Positions 33,576 through 45,075 are shown, numbered from the stretch's first letter. The stretch is 64,000 bases of DNA from Pseudomonas saudiphocaensis (GCF_000756775.1 NZ_CCSF01000001.1:3534001-3598000), one strand, 5' to 3'. Program-made: numbers and translations. Notes: generated from the letters alone by a model not told the origin.

Positions 33576-33620
33576 TAGTCCATGCGGAGGATGAAGAGCG
33601 ATTTCCCATTGGCTGAAGAT
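33576..33620 (+). promoter_or_regulatory. Steroid-regulon promoter element (site 9)
   Basis: TAGTCCATGCGGAGGATG (33576-33593) is followed after 21 bp by GAAGAT (33615-33620). The kshA start at 33667 lies 73 bp beyond the element. Confidence 0.65.
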
Positions 33621-33666
33621 GGCGCAGCAGCAACCGGCAGCCACTGGGTTTCCTTAGAGGACAATA

Positions 33667-34716
33667 ATGATGACCAAACTCGCAGAAATCAGTGTTGAAG
33701 ACAGGCTTCAACCCCATCGCTATGCCCGCGGATGGCACTGCCTGGGGGCAGTCGAAGAGTACCGTGACGGCAAGCCGCATACCGTGGAAGCGTTCGGCAG
33801 CCGCCTGGTGGCGTTTGCCGATACCAAGGGTGATATCCATGTCCTTGACGCCTATTGCCCGCACATGGGCGCAGACCTTTCCCAAGGTACCGTGGAAGGT
33901 GATCGCATCGTCTGTCCGTTTCACCACTGGAAGTACGATGCCAGCGGCAAGTGCGTCGACATTCCCTATTGCAAGCGGATTCCACCGAAAGCAAAAACAC
34001 GCAGCTGGCTGACCTGTGTCGAGAACGGGTTGCTATTCGTCTGGAACAACCCGGAAGGCCGGCCGCCGCGCGAAGAAGTGGTTATTCCGCATCTGCCGGA
34101 GATGGACAGCGACGAGTGGATCCATGAGTGGAACATCGATACCATGCTGATCGAGACCCACCCTCGCGAGCTAGTGGACAACCTAGCCGACGCGCAGCAT
34201 TTCGGGCCGGTACACGGCACGCCGACCACCTACTTCTCCAACGTCTTTGAAGGCCACATCGGTCATCAGTTTTTCCGCGGTGATTCAGAGCACCTCGGCG
34301 GTAGTCTCGCGGCCGATTCGGCCTACTATGGCCCGGCGACGCACTTTACCCGCCTGAGCTCCAACTTTGGCGGGGTAGAGGTTAATGCCATCCTGCTGAA
34401 CAGCCATGTTCCAATCTCGCCCAACAGCTTCGTGCTGCGCTTCGGCTGCATGGTCAAGCGCGTGCAGGGCATGACCGAGGAGCAGACGCGCGAAATCGCG
34501 AAGCAGTACGTGGTGGGCAATCGCAACTCCTTCTACCAGGACGTGGTGATCTGGAAAACGAAAACCCGTATCGATAAGCCGGTGCTTGCGGAGAATGACG
34601 GCCCGGTCTATCAGCTTCGCGAGTGGTATCAGCAGTTCTATACCGACGAAGACCTGGTACCCGCGAGCATGGCCGAGCGCCGTGAAATCGTCACGGTTGA
34701 TCTGCGGTCTGAATGA
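33667..34716 (+). CDS. kshA: 3-ketosteroid 9alpha-hydroxylase oxygenase, KshA
   Basis: A 349-residue Rieske non-haem iron oxygenase. The [2Fe-2S] ligands are C64, H66, C83 and H86 (CPHMGAD and CPFHHWKYD). The mononuclear iron site is H178 and H183 in NLADAQHFGPVHGTP, with D292 (FYQDVVIWKTKT) as the third ligand. The segments TYFSNVFEGHI, WKTKTRIDKPVL and YQLREWYQQFYTDEDL match mycobacterial KshA. It hydroxylates C9 of the 1,4-diene-3-ketosteroid, which breaks ring B and aromatises ring A. Electrons would come from KshB, probably the ferredoxin-reductase at the left edge 33 kb away. It has its own regulon promoter. Confidence 0.9.
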   Translation: MMTKLAEISVEDRLQPHRYARGWHCLGAVEEYRDGKPHTVEAFGSRLVAFADTKGDIHVLDAYCPHMGADLSQGTVEGDRIVCPFHHWKYDASGKCVDIPYCKRIPPKAKTRSWLTCVENGLLFVWNNPEGRPPREEVVIPHLPEMDSDEWIHEWNIDTMLIETHPRELVDNLADAQHFGPVHGTPTTYFSNVFEGHIGHQFFRGDSEHLGGSLAADSAYYGPATHFTRLSSNFGGVEVNAILLNSHVPISPNSFVLRFGCMVKRVQGMTEEQTREIAKQYVVGNRNSFYQDVVIWKTKTRIDKPVLAENDGPVYQLREWYQQFYTDEDLVPASMAERREIVTVDLRSE

Positions 34717-34761
34717 TCCGACTGCTCGCTGAGTCGGCGGGCGCTTTCTATGGTCCAGAAC

Positions 34762-34779
34762 GAGGCCCGTGAGGGCCTC
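34762..34779 (+). repeat. GC-rich hairpin before the crotonase gene
   Basis: GAGGCCC (34762-34768) pairs with GGGCCTC (34773-34779) around GTGA. There is no T run, so it is at best a weak stop for kshA transcripts or a leader hairpin of the next gene. Confidence 0.4.
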
Positions 34780-34796
34780 AATGGTGCGATGCTAAG

Positions 34797-35579
34797 ATGG
34801 TACAGAATTCGTCGGTCGTGCTTGAGCGTGAAGGGCAACTGGCCCACATCCGCCTCGCCCGCCCTGAAGTACTCAACGCGCTGAATACTGAAATGGCCGA
34901 GGCCTTGCTGGCGGCCTGCCAAGACGTCGCAAGCGATTCCGATGTGCGTGTATTGCTCCTCAGCGGCGAAGGGCGGGCCTTCATGGCCGGAGGCGATCTG
35001 CAAGATTTGAGGAAGGACAGTGTGGAAGCGGCCAAGCGCATTCTTGCGCCTCTCCAAGCAAGCATCAGCTTGCTTGATTCCATGCAAGTCCCGGTTGTAG
35101 CACAGGTACACGGCGCGGTGGCCGGCGCCGGCCTCAGCCTGATGATGATTGCCGATATTGTCATTGCTTCCGAGGACACGAGATTCAGTTTCGCTTACAG
35201 CGATATCGCGACATCTTGCGATGGCGGCGCTTCCTGGGCGCTTCCGCGCCTGGTCGGGCTTCGCAAGTCCATTGAGATCGCAATGCTGGGTGAGCCGCTC
35301 GATCCGCATGAGGCGCTCAAGCTCGGTTTGCTTAATCGCGTCGTACCGGCATCGCAGCTTGCACAAGTTACGAATCGCATGGTCGAGCGTTTGCTGACAC
35401 GCGACCCGTTTGCCCTCAAGCACCTAAAGTATCTTCTTCGAACCTCTCTAGATAGATCGCTTGATAGTCAGTTAGAGGAAGAGCGTGACGCGTTTTTGCA
35501 ATGTGTCGCACGGCCCAGCTTTCCTGTAGCAATAGACCGTTTCTTCGAAGCAAGAAAGTCACGGCGCGAGCAGATTTGA
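34797..35579 (+). CDS. PaaG-like enoyl-CoA isomerase/hydratase
   Basis: A 260-residue crotonase. The first hydratase Glu position is S114 (GAGLSLMM) and the second region reads FSFAYSDIATSCDGGASWALPRL, the arrangement of PaaG-type isomerases in which an Asp (here D142) does the chemistry. It therefore more likely shifts a double bond than adds water. It lies 80 bp after kshA with no regulon element of its own, and is the last intact gene of the accessory region; its base composition is less GC-rich than its neighbours. The substrate is unknown. Confidence 0.72.
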   Translation: MVQNSSVVLEREGQLAHIRLARPEVLNALNTEMAEALLAACQDVASDSDVRVLLLSGEGRAFMAGGDLQDLRKDSVEAAKRILAPLQASISLLDSMQVPVVAQVHGAVAGAGLSLMMIADIVIASEDTRFSFAYSDIATSCDGGASWALPRLVGLRKSIEIAMLGEPLDPHEALKLGLLNRVVPASQLAQVTNRMVERLLTRDPFALKHLKYLLRTSLDRSLDSQLEEERDAFLQCVARPSFPVAIDRFFEARKSRREQI

Positions 35580-35700
35580 GAAGGCAGGACGACACTCGTA
35601 TCTTCGCTATTGAGAAGGTCTGCAGTCCCATCATTTTTTGGGTCAACCCAGCAATACTTTTGCTTCTGTGAGTCTATGGCCTGTCTCCTCACCCGAGAAA

Positions 35701-36019
35701 TCAGTTTCCTTGGTGCGATTTCCAGAGGTTGAACTCGGATGGCCGTAGTCCGTAACGCGCCAGCACACCTTCGTGGAGTCGTCGGAGTTCTTCAACGACT
35801 AGCGCCTGTACGTCTGGCTGCTCGCCGCCTGAAACATGCTCTGTTACAGCGCGTTGAATGAAGGTCAGTGGATCAAGCTCCGGATGGGTGACAATCTCGA
35901 TCGGCAAAGGGCTGCAGGTAGGGGAAGTGCACCATCATGAAGAAAGACTGTTCAAACGGATCAGCAATTTGATCATTGGGAGTATTTCTATAGAGGAGGG
36001 CATAGCTGATGTGGCGCAG
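35701..36019 (-). pseudogene. Remnant of a Fic-family (AMPylator) protein with internal deletion
   Basis: Two minus-strand frames hold pieces that look like one protein family. The upstream piece (36019-35900) reads ADPFEQSFFMMVHFPYLQPFAD, the helix that in Fic proteins leads into the active-site motif (PFxDVNKRTSR type). The other piece (35907-35701) contains DPLTFIQRAVTEHVSGG and ends ELRRLHEGVLARYGLRPSEF, the tail of such proteins. The frames switch near 35900, and everything between, including the catalytic Asn/Arg region, is missing. This is best explained by a deletion with frameshift. The family call is from memory of sequence patterns and is moderately certain. Confidence 0.55.
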
Positions 36020-36089
36020 TTTGAGGCACCCATGGACGCTATCGGACCTTAACGATGCTGAAAGCCCGTATTTACTGGATTTCAGGCAC

Positions 36090-36115
36090 AAAAAAGGACG
36101 TCCGTGGACGCCCTT
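36090..36115 (-). terminator. Terminator of ssrA
   Basis: Downstream of the tmRNA on the minus strand, GGGCGTCC and GGACGTCC can pair and are followed by six T (A run at 36090-36095 on the plus strand). The position just after the CCA end fits a Rho-independent stop. Confidence 0.65.
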
Positions 36116-36126
36116 AGATGTGTATT

Positions 36127-36505
36127 TGGTGGAGCCGGGGGGATTTGAACCCCCGTCCGCCAGTTCTCCGCTGTCGGTACTACATGCTTAGCCAGATCTA
36201 CTGAGTTAACTCCGCGCCGCCCGATTGGCAGGGTGCTTGGAGCGAGCTGTATGAGTTTTAGCCGTTACGTCTACAGCGAACTTGGCGGCGATCCTGTTCT
36301 GTCTGACAGTCATTTTGGGTTTACAGGCATCCCCTCATGACCGCTGGCGCCGAAGCGACCAGATGAAGGTTAGGCGGCTAGCGCGTACCCTTCGTAGTTG
36401 TCGTCGTTGGCAACTATAGGTTTGCAACAGTGGATTTACGAGTTCTGTTACCAACTCGGCATGCACCTAAAGTTTCGTTACCGGCGTCGAATCCTAATCG
36501 GCCCC
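36127..36505 (-). ncRNA. ssrA: Transfer-messenger RNA (tmRNA)
   Basis: A 379-nt one-piece tmRNA on the minus strand. The 5' end begins GGGGCCGATTAGGATTCGAC (from 36505) and the 3' end is the tRNA-like arm ending in GGCTCCACCA with its T-arm GGTTCAAATCC (ending at 36127). The resume frame, read from 36411 to a TAA at 36372-36370, encodes the tag A-NDDNYEGYALAA, which ends with the ALAA proteolysis signal. tmRNA rescues stalled ribosomes together with SmpB, encoded at 45.9 kb. Its 3' end is a common target of integrases, which fits the accessory DNA that ends next to it. Confidence 0.95.
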
Positions 36506-36607
36506 GTGAAGCGAGTTGCTGCTTCAGGTTTGCGCAGTCTACGCCAAAGCTGAGGCTGCGTCGAATCCATAGATAGGGGCATTGCGTCGGGTTTCAAGGG
36601 CGGACGT

Positions 36608-36632
36608 GAAAACGGGCAGGTTGGCCTGCCCG
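36608..36632 (-). terminator. Terminator of the small exported protein gene
   Basis: A perfect 8-bp stem CGGGCAGG (36613-36620)/CCTGCCCG (36625-36632) with a TTGG loop; on the minus strand it is followed by TTTTC. It lies 11 bp after the stop codon. Confidence 0.75.
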
Positions 36633-36643
36633 TGTCGGATGGA

Positions 36644-36952
36644 TCAGTTGCCTGAGCCCGATCCACTTCCGCTGGTGCCGCCGCTGCCGGAGCTGCCCGG
36701 GCCTTTGAGTTCCTGCAGTGCCTTGGTCGAGTGGGCGATGCAGGCTTCGGTGTCGCCGGACTGTTGTGCCTGACGGGCCTGTTCGAGATGTTCCTCGACC
36801 TGGCTCTTGGCAGGTTCGCCGAGGGTGGCCATGGTGGTGGCCATGTTGTCGTCGATCTCCTGCATGTTGATTTCGCAGAGATCCTTGTCAGCGGCGAAGG
36901 CGGCCGGGCTGGCCAGAATTGCAGCTGCGGCGTATAGGGCAAATCGTTTCAT
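36644..36952 (-). CDS. Small exported protein with Gly/Ser tail
   Basis: A 102-residue protein with a clear signal peptide (KRFALYAAAAILASPAAFA, cleaved before ADKDL). The mature part is helical and acidic (CEINMQEIDDNMATTMATLGEPAKSQVEEHLEQARQAQQSG), with two Cys (LCEIN and EACIAH) that could form a disulfide. It ends in a low-complexity Gly/Ser tail (GSSGSGGTSGSGSGSGN). No named family is recognised. It is probably periplasmic. It stands alone between ssrA and the lactate locus and has its own terminator. Confidence 0.8.
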   Translation of the reverse strand: MKRFALYAAAAILASPAAFAADKDLCEINMQEIDDNMATTMATLGEPAKSQVEEHLEQARQAQQSGDTEACIAHSTKALQELKGPGSSGSGGTSGSGSGSGN

Positions 36953-37114
36953 GAGCGTCCTCCAGGGTTGTTTTCCCGGCGGGTCTGCCTGTAACAGTTT
37001 TGCGGCAGCGCCGAGGCGAAATTGGAGCCCTCGGACTGCCGGGCTCTGAATTTCCGACTGCGGCTTCGCTCAAGCGTTTCATTTTTGTGATGGACGTCCA
37101 TGTCCATCTGGATT

Positions 37115-39960
<2,846 letters not shown>

Positions 39961-39964
<4 letters not shown>

Positions 39965-40632
39965 GCGTCCTCCAGGATCAGCAAGACCAGATCCTTGGGG
40001 CCGTGGGCGCCATAGGCCAGCACCTGTTCGATGTCGGCGGTCTTCGATGGCCCGGACACCAGCAGAGCGTTGGTCGGCATGCCGGCGGCCCATTGAAACT
40101 TCTGCTGAATCTCGTAGAAATTGTTGTGAATTTCACTGGCCTTGAGGATGGCGAAGTGCACCGGCGGCACCAGGCTCATCAGGCGCGGTTCTTCGCGAGT
40201 CGGCCACATGATCAGGCTGCCGGTAGACGCTATGGCACCCAGGGTGCCGGTGAGGCTAGCCGGGGTGTCGTTGAACAGCTCGTCCTTCCATTCCTCCACC
40301 GGGCGGTCGTAGGCCTTGAGCGTGGGCGCATCGTCGCGACCGGCACAGTACTCGGCGAAACGCTGGCCGTAGGGCGTAGTTGGTGCGATCAGCAGGCTCG
40401 GCAACTGGCGGTCGTGCAGCAGCTGCTGCAGCAATTCCGGCCAGGCCGCGTCGCTGGTCAGGTGGATCTCGGTGTGCACCGCTTCCATCAACTGGCGCAG
40501 GCGGGCGATACGCTGCTCGGGCGGATAGCTCCAGGACTGGGTGACCAGCGACTCGTCGTAGTCATCGACCACGGGGGCGGTGCCTTCCAGGCTTTTCTTC
40601 AGCTTGGCGAGGATATTAGCTTTGGCGCTCAT
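39961..40632 (-). CDS. lutC: Lactate utilisation protein C
   Basis: A 223-residue LUD-domain protein (YkgG/LldG). It shows TLGAIASTGSLIMWPTREEPRLMSLVPPVHFAI and GPSKTADIEQVLAYGAHGPKDLVLLI, the conserved core of LutC. With LutA and LutB it forms the Fe-S L-lactate dehydrogenase complex. It lies 112 bp downstream of lutB, separated by a REP inverted pair, and overlaps the downstream dehydrogenase by 4 bp. Confidence 0.9.
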
Positions 40633-40662
40633 GCAAGCCTCCCGGAAACAACGGTGCTTTGA

Positions 40663-40723
40663 GTAGGAGCGAGCTTGCTCGCGAACAGGGGCGTCGCCGC
40701 TTCGCGAGCAAGCTCGCTCCTAC
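40663..40723. repeat. REP-type inverted repeat pair
   Basis: GTAGGAGCGAGCTTGCTCGC with three further bases (40663-40685) is exactly complementary to 40701-40723, around a 15-nt loop. This is the common Pseudomonas REP element (GTAGGAGCGAGC core). Placed between lutB and lutC on one transcript, it could reduce expression of the distal genes or protect the proximal mRNA. Confidence 0.85.
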
Positions 40724-40744
40724 GGAGGCGGTGTAGGATGGCGT

Positions 40745-42187
40745 TCATCGCTTGCCCTCCAGATGTTGTTTCGCCAATTCATGCAGCGAGCGGGCAGCTG
40801 GCTTCGGTGCGCTGTGGTTCTGCGTCCAGGGGCCGACGTTGGATGGCGTCAGGGCGCGCAGACGGGTGGCGAAGAAGCTGAAGACCCGGTACAGCGCCGG
40901 GCTGGTGTTGAGCAATCGCCAGCCGTTCCAGATCATCCGTTCCTTTTTCGAGTACTTGCTGCCCTGGCCGCGCATGACCTTATGCGGGTCATCCGGTGCC
41001 TTGACGTTCTCTTCACGCAGGCGGCGCAGTAGCGACGGGATCGGGATCTTCACCGGGCAGACTTCGCCGCAGGCGCCGCACAGCGACGAGGCGCTGGGGT
41101 GGTCCGGTACCTTGTGCAGGCCCACCATGTGCGGGGTGATGATCTTGCCGATGGGGCCGGGATAGACCTCGCCATAGGTGTGGCCGCCGACGCGGGTGTA
41201 CACCGGGCAGTGGTTCATGCAGGCGCCGCAGCGGATGCAGTTGAGGGTCTGGCGCAGCTCGCTGTCGGCAAAGGCCTGGCTGCGGCCGTTGTCCAGCAGG
41301 ATCAGGTGCACTTCCTGCGGGCCGTCCAGCTCATGTTCCTTGCGTGGGCCGGAGATCATGTTGACGTAGGTGGTGATCGGCTGACCCAGCGCCGAGCGGG
41401 TCAGCAGCGAGAGCAGCGGCACCACGTCACGCAGGTTCTCCACCACCTTCTCGATACCGGTGACGGCGATGTGTACCGGCGGCACTGTGGTGGACATGCG
41501 GCCATTGCCCTCGTTCTCCACCAGCAGCAGGGTGCCGGTCTCGGCTACCGCGAAGTTCACGCCCGAGACGCCGATGTCGGCCTCGAAGAACTTCTGCCGC
41601 AGCGTACGACGGCCGATCTGGATCAGCTGGTCGACGTCCTTGGTGTATTCCACGCCGAGCTTGTCGGTGAACAGAGAGGCGACCTGGCCGGCGTTCTTGT
41701 GGATCGCCGGCATGATGATGTGCGACGGCTTTTCGTTATCGAGCTGGACGATGTATTCGCCCATGTCCGACTCCAGGCTTTCGATGCCGTGGCCTTCGAG
41801 GAAATGGTTCATCTCCATTTCCTCGCTGACCATGGACTTGCCCTTGATCACCTGCTTGGCCTGACGCGCCTGGGCGATCTTCAGCACGATCTGGTTGGCT
41901 TCTTCCACCGTCTCGGCCCAGTGCACCTGCACGCCGTTGCGGGTCAGGTTGGCTTCCAGGCGCTCCAGCAGCTCTGGCAGCTTGGACAGAGCGCGGGCGC
42001 GGATGTGGTTGCCCATTTCACGCAGGCGCTCACGTTCGTCGGCATCGCTGAAGGAGGCCGCACGCTTGGTCATCAGCGAGTCCATCGCGGTGCGGAAATT
42101 GCGCCGCAGCTGCTCGTCGCCCAGGGCATTGTGGGCGCGGCCCTTGAAGTCCAGCTCGATGGCGGGAATGCGTTGTTCGGCGTTCAT
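40745..42187 (-). CDS. lutB: Lactate utilisation protein B (Fe-S subunit)
   Basis: A 480-residue protein. The N-terminal LUD domain includes KGKSMVSEEMEMNHFLEGHGIESLESDMGEYIVQL and PPVHIAVTGIEKVVENL. The C-terminal part has two [4Fe-4S] motifs, CIRCGACMNHCPVY and CGACGEVCPVKIP. It is the iron-sulfur core of the LutABC L-lactate oxidation complex. The ATG at 42187 is chosen because it overlaps the lutA stop by 4 bp and starts the conserved MNAEQRIPAIELDFKGRA; a longer frame would run well into lutA. Confidence 0.9.
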   Translation of the reverse strand: MNAEQRIPAIELDFKGRAHNALGDEQLRRNFRTAMDSLMTKRAASFSDADERERLREMGNHIRARALSKLPELLERLEANLTRNGVQVHWAETVEEANQIVLKIAQARQAKQVIKGKSMVSEEMEMNHFLEGHGIESLESDMGEYIVQLDNEKPSHIIMPAIHKNAGQVASLFTDKLGVEYTKDVDQLIQIGRRTLRQKFFEADIGVSGVNFAVAETGTLLLVENEGNGRMSTTVPPVHIAVTGIEKVVENLRDVVPLLSLLTRSALGQPITTYVNMISGPRKEHELDGPQEVHLILLDNGRSQAFADSELRQTLNCIRCGACMNHCPVYTRVGGHTYGEVYPGPIGKIITPHMVGLHKVPDHPSASSLCGACGEVCPVKIPIPSLLRRLREENVKAPDDPHKVMRGQGSKYSKKERMIWNGWRLLNTSPALYRVFSFFATRLRALTPSNVGPWTQNHSAPKPAARSLHELAKQHLEGKR

Positions 42188-43005
42188 CGGGCACCTCCGG
42201 TGCGTTGCCAGAGGAAGGTAGCCAGGTGCTGGCCGCGCAGGGACTCGCGCTGCTTCTCCAGCGAACCGTTGATGTTCATCAGGCAGCCACAGTCGGCGCT
42301 GACCACCTGGTGCGCGCCGGATTCCTTCAGCGCGCGGGTCTTGTCCAGCACCATGGCGCCGGAGATGTCCGGCATGCGCACCGAGAAGGTGCCGCCGAAG
42401 CCGCAGCATTCGCTCTCGTGGTCATGCTCGACACGCTCGACCTTGTCCAGCTGCGCCAGCAGTTCGCGCACGTGCAGGTGGGTGTTCATTTCGCGGCGGG
42501 CCGAGCAGGAGGTGTGCAGGGCAACCTTGGTCGGCGTGCCGGCGTCCTTGAATTCGGCCTTGCAGACGAACAGCAGAAACTCGGCCAGCTCGAAAGTGCG
42601 CTCGGCCAGTGCCTGGGCCTGCTTCAGGGTTTCCGGCTCGTCCTTGAACAGGTCAAGGTAGTGATGGCGCAGCATCCCGGCGCAGGAGCCGGAGGGAACT
42701 ACCACCGGCCAGTCGTTGGCGAACAGTGCCAGCTGAGCGCGAGCCACCTTGCGGGCCTCATCGGTATAACCGGTGGTATAGGCCGGCTGGCCGCAACAGG
42801 TCTGCCCTTGCGGGAAATGCACGGTGAGGCCTTCGCGCTCCAGCAGCTGGATGGCATCCAGGCCGGCCTCGGGATAGAACAGGTCCACCACGCAGGTGCC
42901 GAACAGGTAGACCTGGCTCGGCTTGGCGGGGTACTGGCGGGGTTTCGGCAGCGGCGGCGCAACGCGAGTGGCGTTGGGGGCGGCGTTGTAGAAGAGTTCG
43001 CTCAT
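42184..43005 (-). CDS. lutA: Lactate utilisation protein A
   Basis: A 273-residue protein with two cysteine-rich CCG domains (CCGQPAYTTGYTDEARKVA and ADCGCLMNINGSLE; also CCGFGGTFSVRMPD), the LutA/LldE signature. It works with LutB and LutC to oxidise L-lactate to pyruvate. It is the first gene of the lut block after lldP, 100 bp downstream of the permease stop, and its product is coupled to LutB by the ATGA overlap. Confidence 0.9.
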   Translation of the reverse strand: MSELFYNAAPNATRVAPPLPKPRQYPAKPSQVYLFGTCVVDLFYPEAGLDAIQLLEREGLTVHFPQGQTCCGQPAYTTGYTDEARKVARAQLALFANDWPVVVPSGSCAGMLRHHYLDLFKDEPETLKQAQALAERTFELAEFLLFVCKAEFKDAGTPTKVALHTSCSARREMNTHLHVRELLAQLDKVERVEHDHESECCGFGGTFSVRMPDISGAMVLDKTRALKESGAHQVVSADCGCLMNINGSLEKQRESLRGQHLATFLWQRTGGAR

Positions 43006-43064
43006 CAGTTTGGTCTCCGGGTGGGCCCGGTTATCCGCAAGGATACGGTGTGTGGAATGCGGCC

Positions 43065-43082
43065 CGCCCCATTAAAGGGGCG
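43065..43082 (-). repeat. Hairpin between lldP and lutA
   Basis: CGCCCC (43065-43070) pairs with GGGGCG (43077-43082) around a 6-nt loop. Without a T run it is probably a processing or attenuation hairpin in the lldP-lutABC transcript. Confidence 0.45.
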
Positions 43083-43105
43083 AGGCTCGTTTCTAGTTAT
43101 GGTTC

Positions 43106-44800
43106 TTATTGTCCGACTAGAGGGTCGCTGATACCCATCAGGTAGATGGCGATCAAGCCGATCACCCCGGTGAAGAGTACGTAATAAAGAGTAGGCCACA
43201 CGGTCTTGCGCAGCGTCGAGCCCTCTCGGCCCAGCAGACCCACGGTAGCGGAGGCGGCCACTACGTTGTGGATCGCGACCATATTGCCCGCTGCGGCGCC
43301 AACTGCTTGTGTGGCAACCACCATCGCACCGGAAATCCCGAGCGACTGCGCAACGCCGAACTGGAACTGGCTGAACATCATGTTGCTGACCGTGTTGGAC
43401 CCAGCGAGGAAGGCGCCTAGCGCACCCACCATAGGAGCCAGCAGCGGATAAACGCCACCCACGCTGTCGGCAACGTAACGCGCCATGATGATCGGCATGC
43501 TGGCCAGGTCCGCGCCGTTGACGCCGGAGTTGATCAGGATGCGCACCATGGGCACGGTGAACAGCAGGACGAAACCGGCACTGAGCAGAACTCCGCTGGA
43601 CTCTTTCACTGCGACTTTCAGCTCTGAAGCGCGCATGCCATGCAGGAAGAAGGTGATCAGCACAACCGCGACAAGGATGCCGCCGGGCAGGAACAGCGGT
43701 TCGATACTGGCGCCAATACCGCTCTCGCCAAGAATGTTGCTGAAGCTGATGGATACCGACTTCAAAGCAGCGCTAACCTCGGGGAATACCCGGCTAATCA
43801 CCAGGATCGCGCCCACCAGTACATAAGGCAGCCAGGCGCGGAAAGCGCTCATCGGGCGTGCAGCAAGCTCGTCAAGCTTCATCTCAATGGTGCCGATCCA
43901 CTCGGCAGGCCACTCTTTGGAATCAGCGAAATCCCAGGTTTTCTTCGGCGTCAGGAAGTTGTAGCGAGCTGCAGTGGTAACGATGGCCAGACCGAGCAGG
44001 CCACCCAGCAGGGATGGAAACTCCGGGCCGAGAAGGATGCCGGTAGCGGCATAGGGCAGGGTGAAGGCCAGGCCGGCGAAGAGTGCGAAAGGCAGGACTT
44101 CGAAGCCGGCTTTCCAGCTTTTCTCCTTGCCGAAAAAGCGCGTCAGCATCAGCACCATGATCAGCGGCATTACTGTGCCGACGATGGCGTGGGTAATCGC
44201 CACGCTGCTGGTGATCTGCTGCAGGAACAGCTCCCAGCTGGAGCCTTGAGCGGCCAGCTGCGCACCGATGGTTGCGGTATCCAGGCCGCTGTTGACGCCG
44301 ACGACGATGGGCGTGCCAACCGCGCCGAAGGACACAGGCGTGCTCTGCACCAGCATGCCCATTAGCACGGCGGCCATGGCTGGGAAGCCGACCGCAACCA
44401 GGAGAGGTGCGGCGATGGCGGCAGGGGTACCGAAACCGGACGCGCCTTCGATAAAGCAGCCGAACAGCCAGGCAATGATGATGGCCTGGATGCGGCGGTC
44501 AGGGCTGATGGTGGTGAAACCGGCGCGAATTGCCGTGATACCACCGGAGTGCTTGAGGGTATTCAGCAGCAGGATCGCGCCGAAGATGATCCAAAGCAGA
44601 CCAAGGGTGATTACCAGTCCTTGCAAGGTCGAGGCGATAATCCGGGTTACGCTCATGTCCCAGACGAACAGGCCGATGGCGGCGGTAAACAGGAAGACCA
44701 GTGGCATGGAGCGGCCGGCGGACCAGCGCAGGCCGAGCAGCAGAACGGCTGCAAGCAGGATGGGGGTAAAAGCGAATAGGGCAAGTAGTCCGGTGGACAT
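43106..44800 (-). CDS. lldP: L-lactate permease
   Basis: A 564-residue polytopic membrane protein of the LctP/LldP family. Typical parts are [59 protein letters not shown] and [23 protein letters not shown], with about 12-14 hydrophobic helices. It imports lactate by proton symport and heads the lldP-lutABC-dld operon. The ATG at 44800 gives the usual LldP N-terminus; an upstream in-frame ATG at 44926 would lie across the operator and is rejected. Confidence 0.93.
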   Translation of the reverse strand: MSTGLLALFAFTPILLAAVLLLGLRWSAGRSMPLVFLFTAAIGLFVWDMSVTRIIASTLQGLVITLGLLWIIFGAILLLNTLKHSGGITAIRAGFTTISPDRRIQAIIIAWLFGCFIEGASGFGTPAAIAAPLLVAVGFPAMAAVLMGMLVQSTPVSFGAVGTPIVVGVNSGLDTATIGAQLAAQGSSWELFLQQITSSVAITHAIVGTVMPLIMVLMLTRFFGKEKSWKAGFEVLPFALFAGLAFTLPYAATGILLGPEFPSLLGGLLGLAIVTTAARYNFLTPKKTWDFADSKEWPAEWIGTIEMKLDELAARPMSAFRAWLPYVLVGAILVISRVFPEVSAALKSVSISFSNILGESGIGASIEPLFLPGGILVAVVLITFFLHGMRASELKVAVKESSGVLLSAGFVLLFTVPMVRILINSGVNGADLASMPIIMARYVADSVGGVYPLLAPMVGALGAFLAGSNTVSNMMFSQFQFGVAQSLGISGAMVVATQAVGAAAGNMVAIHNVVAASATVGLLGREGSTLRKTVWPTLYYVLFTGVIGLIAIYLMGISDPLVGQ

Positions 44801-44910
44801 GTTCAGGCTCCCGTAGTGGTGAGGTGCGGGTGGGGGCCCGAATGGACCATTTGCAAGCAGTTTTCTGGAGACCGCATGAGAAGACCTCTTACGTGATAAA
44901 CCCTGTTTGT

Positions 44911-44928
44911 AATTTGGTCTTACCAATT
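44911..44928. promoter_or_regulatory. LldR operator
   Basis: AATTTGGTCTTACCAATT, a near-perfect palindrome with core TTGGTCTTACCAA (44914-44926), matches the FadR-subfamily operator type used by LldR and PdhR (TTGGT-N2-TACCAA). It lies in the divergent lldP/lldR region, where LldR would block lldP transcription until lactate binds. Confidence 0.85.
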
Positions 44929-45075
44929 GTCAACAGAGTCTGGCCAGCGTAAGAGTTGTCCTGCGGATACGTCAATTAGATGGGTATATACTTTCGTCGC
45001 AAAGCTGTGCCTTGCCGGGTGGGTGTGGCGTGGTTACGCTGAGCCTGTTAGTGGTCTAACCAGTCGAGAGGTGTC

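Larger units (their letters stand above)
35580..36126. other. Gene-poor, AT-richer boundary between steroid cluster and ssrA
   Basis: This 547-bp stretch has no intact gene. It is visibly less GC-rich than either flank and holds a decayed Fic-family gene (35701-36019, minus strand) and the ssrA terminator. No integrase, IS or clear copy of the ssrA 3' end (att repeat) was found, so any element that once used the site has lost its ends. Confidence 0.6.

Noticed and set aside
34762-34779. Riboswitch or attenuator before the PaaG-like gene
   Set aside because: Only a single short GC hairpin is present, without alternative pairing or a T run, so a regulatory RNA cannot be supported.
36127-36215. 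A separate tRNA gene next to the boundary
   Set aside because: The tRNA-like T-arm and CCA belong to the 3' end of tmRNA, shown by the tag frame and the 5' acceptor strand at 36505.
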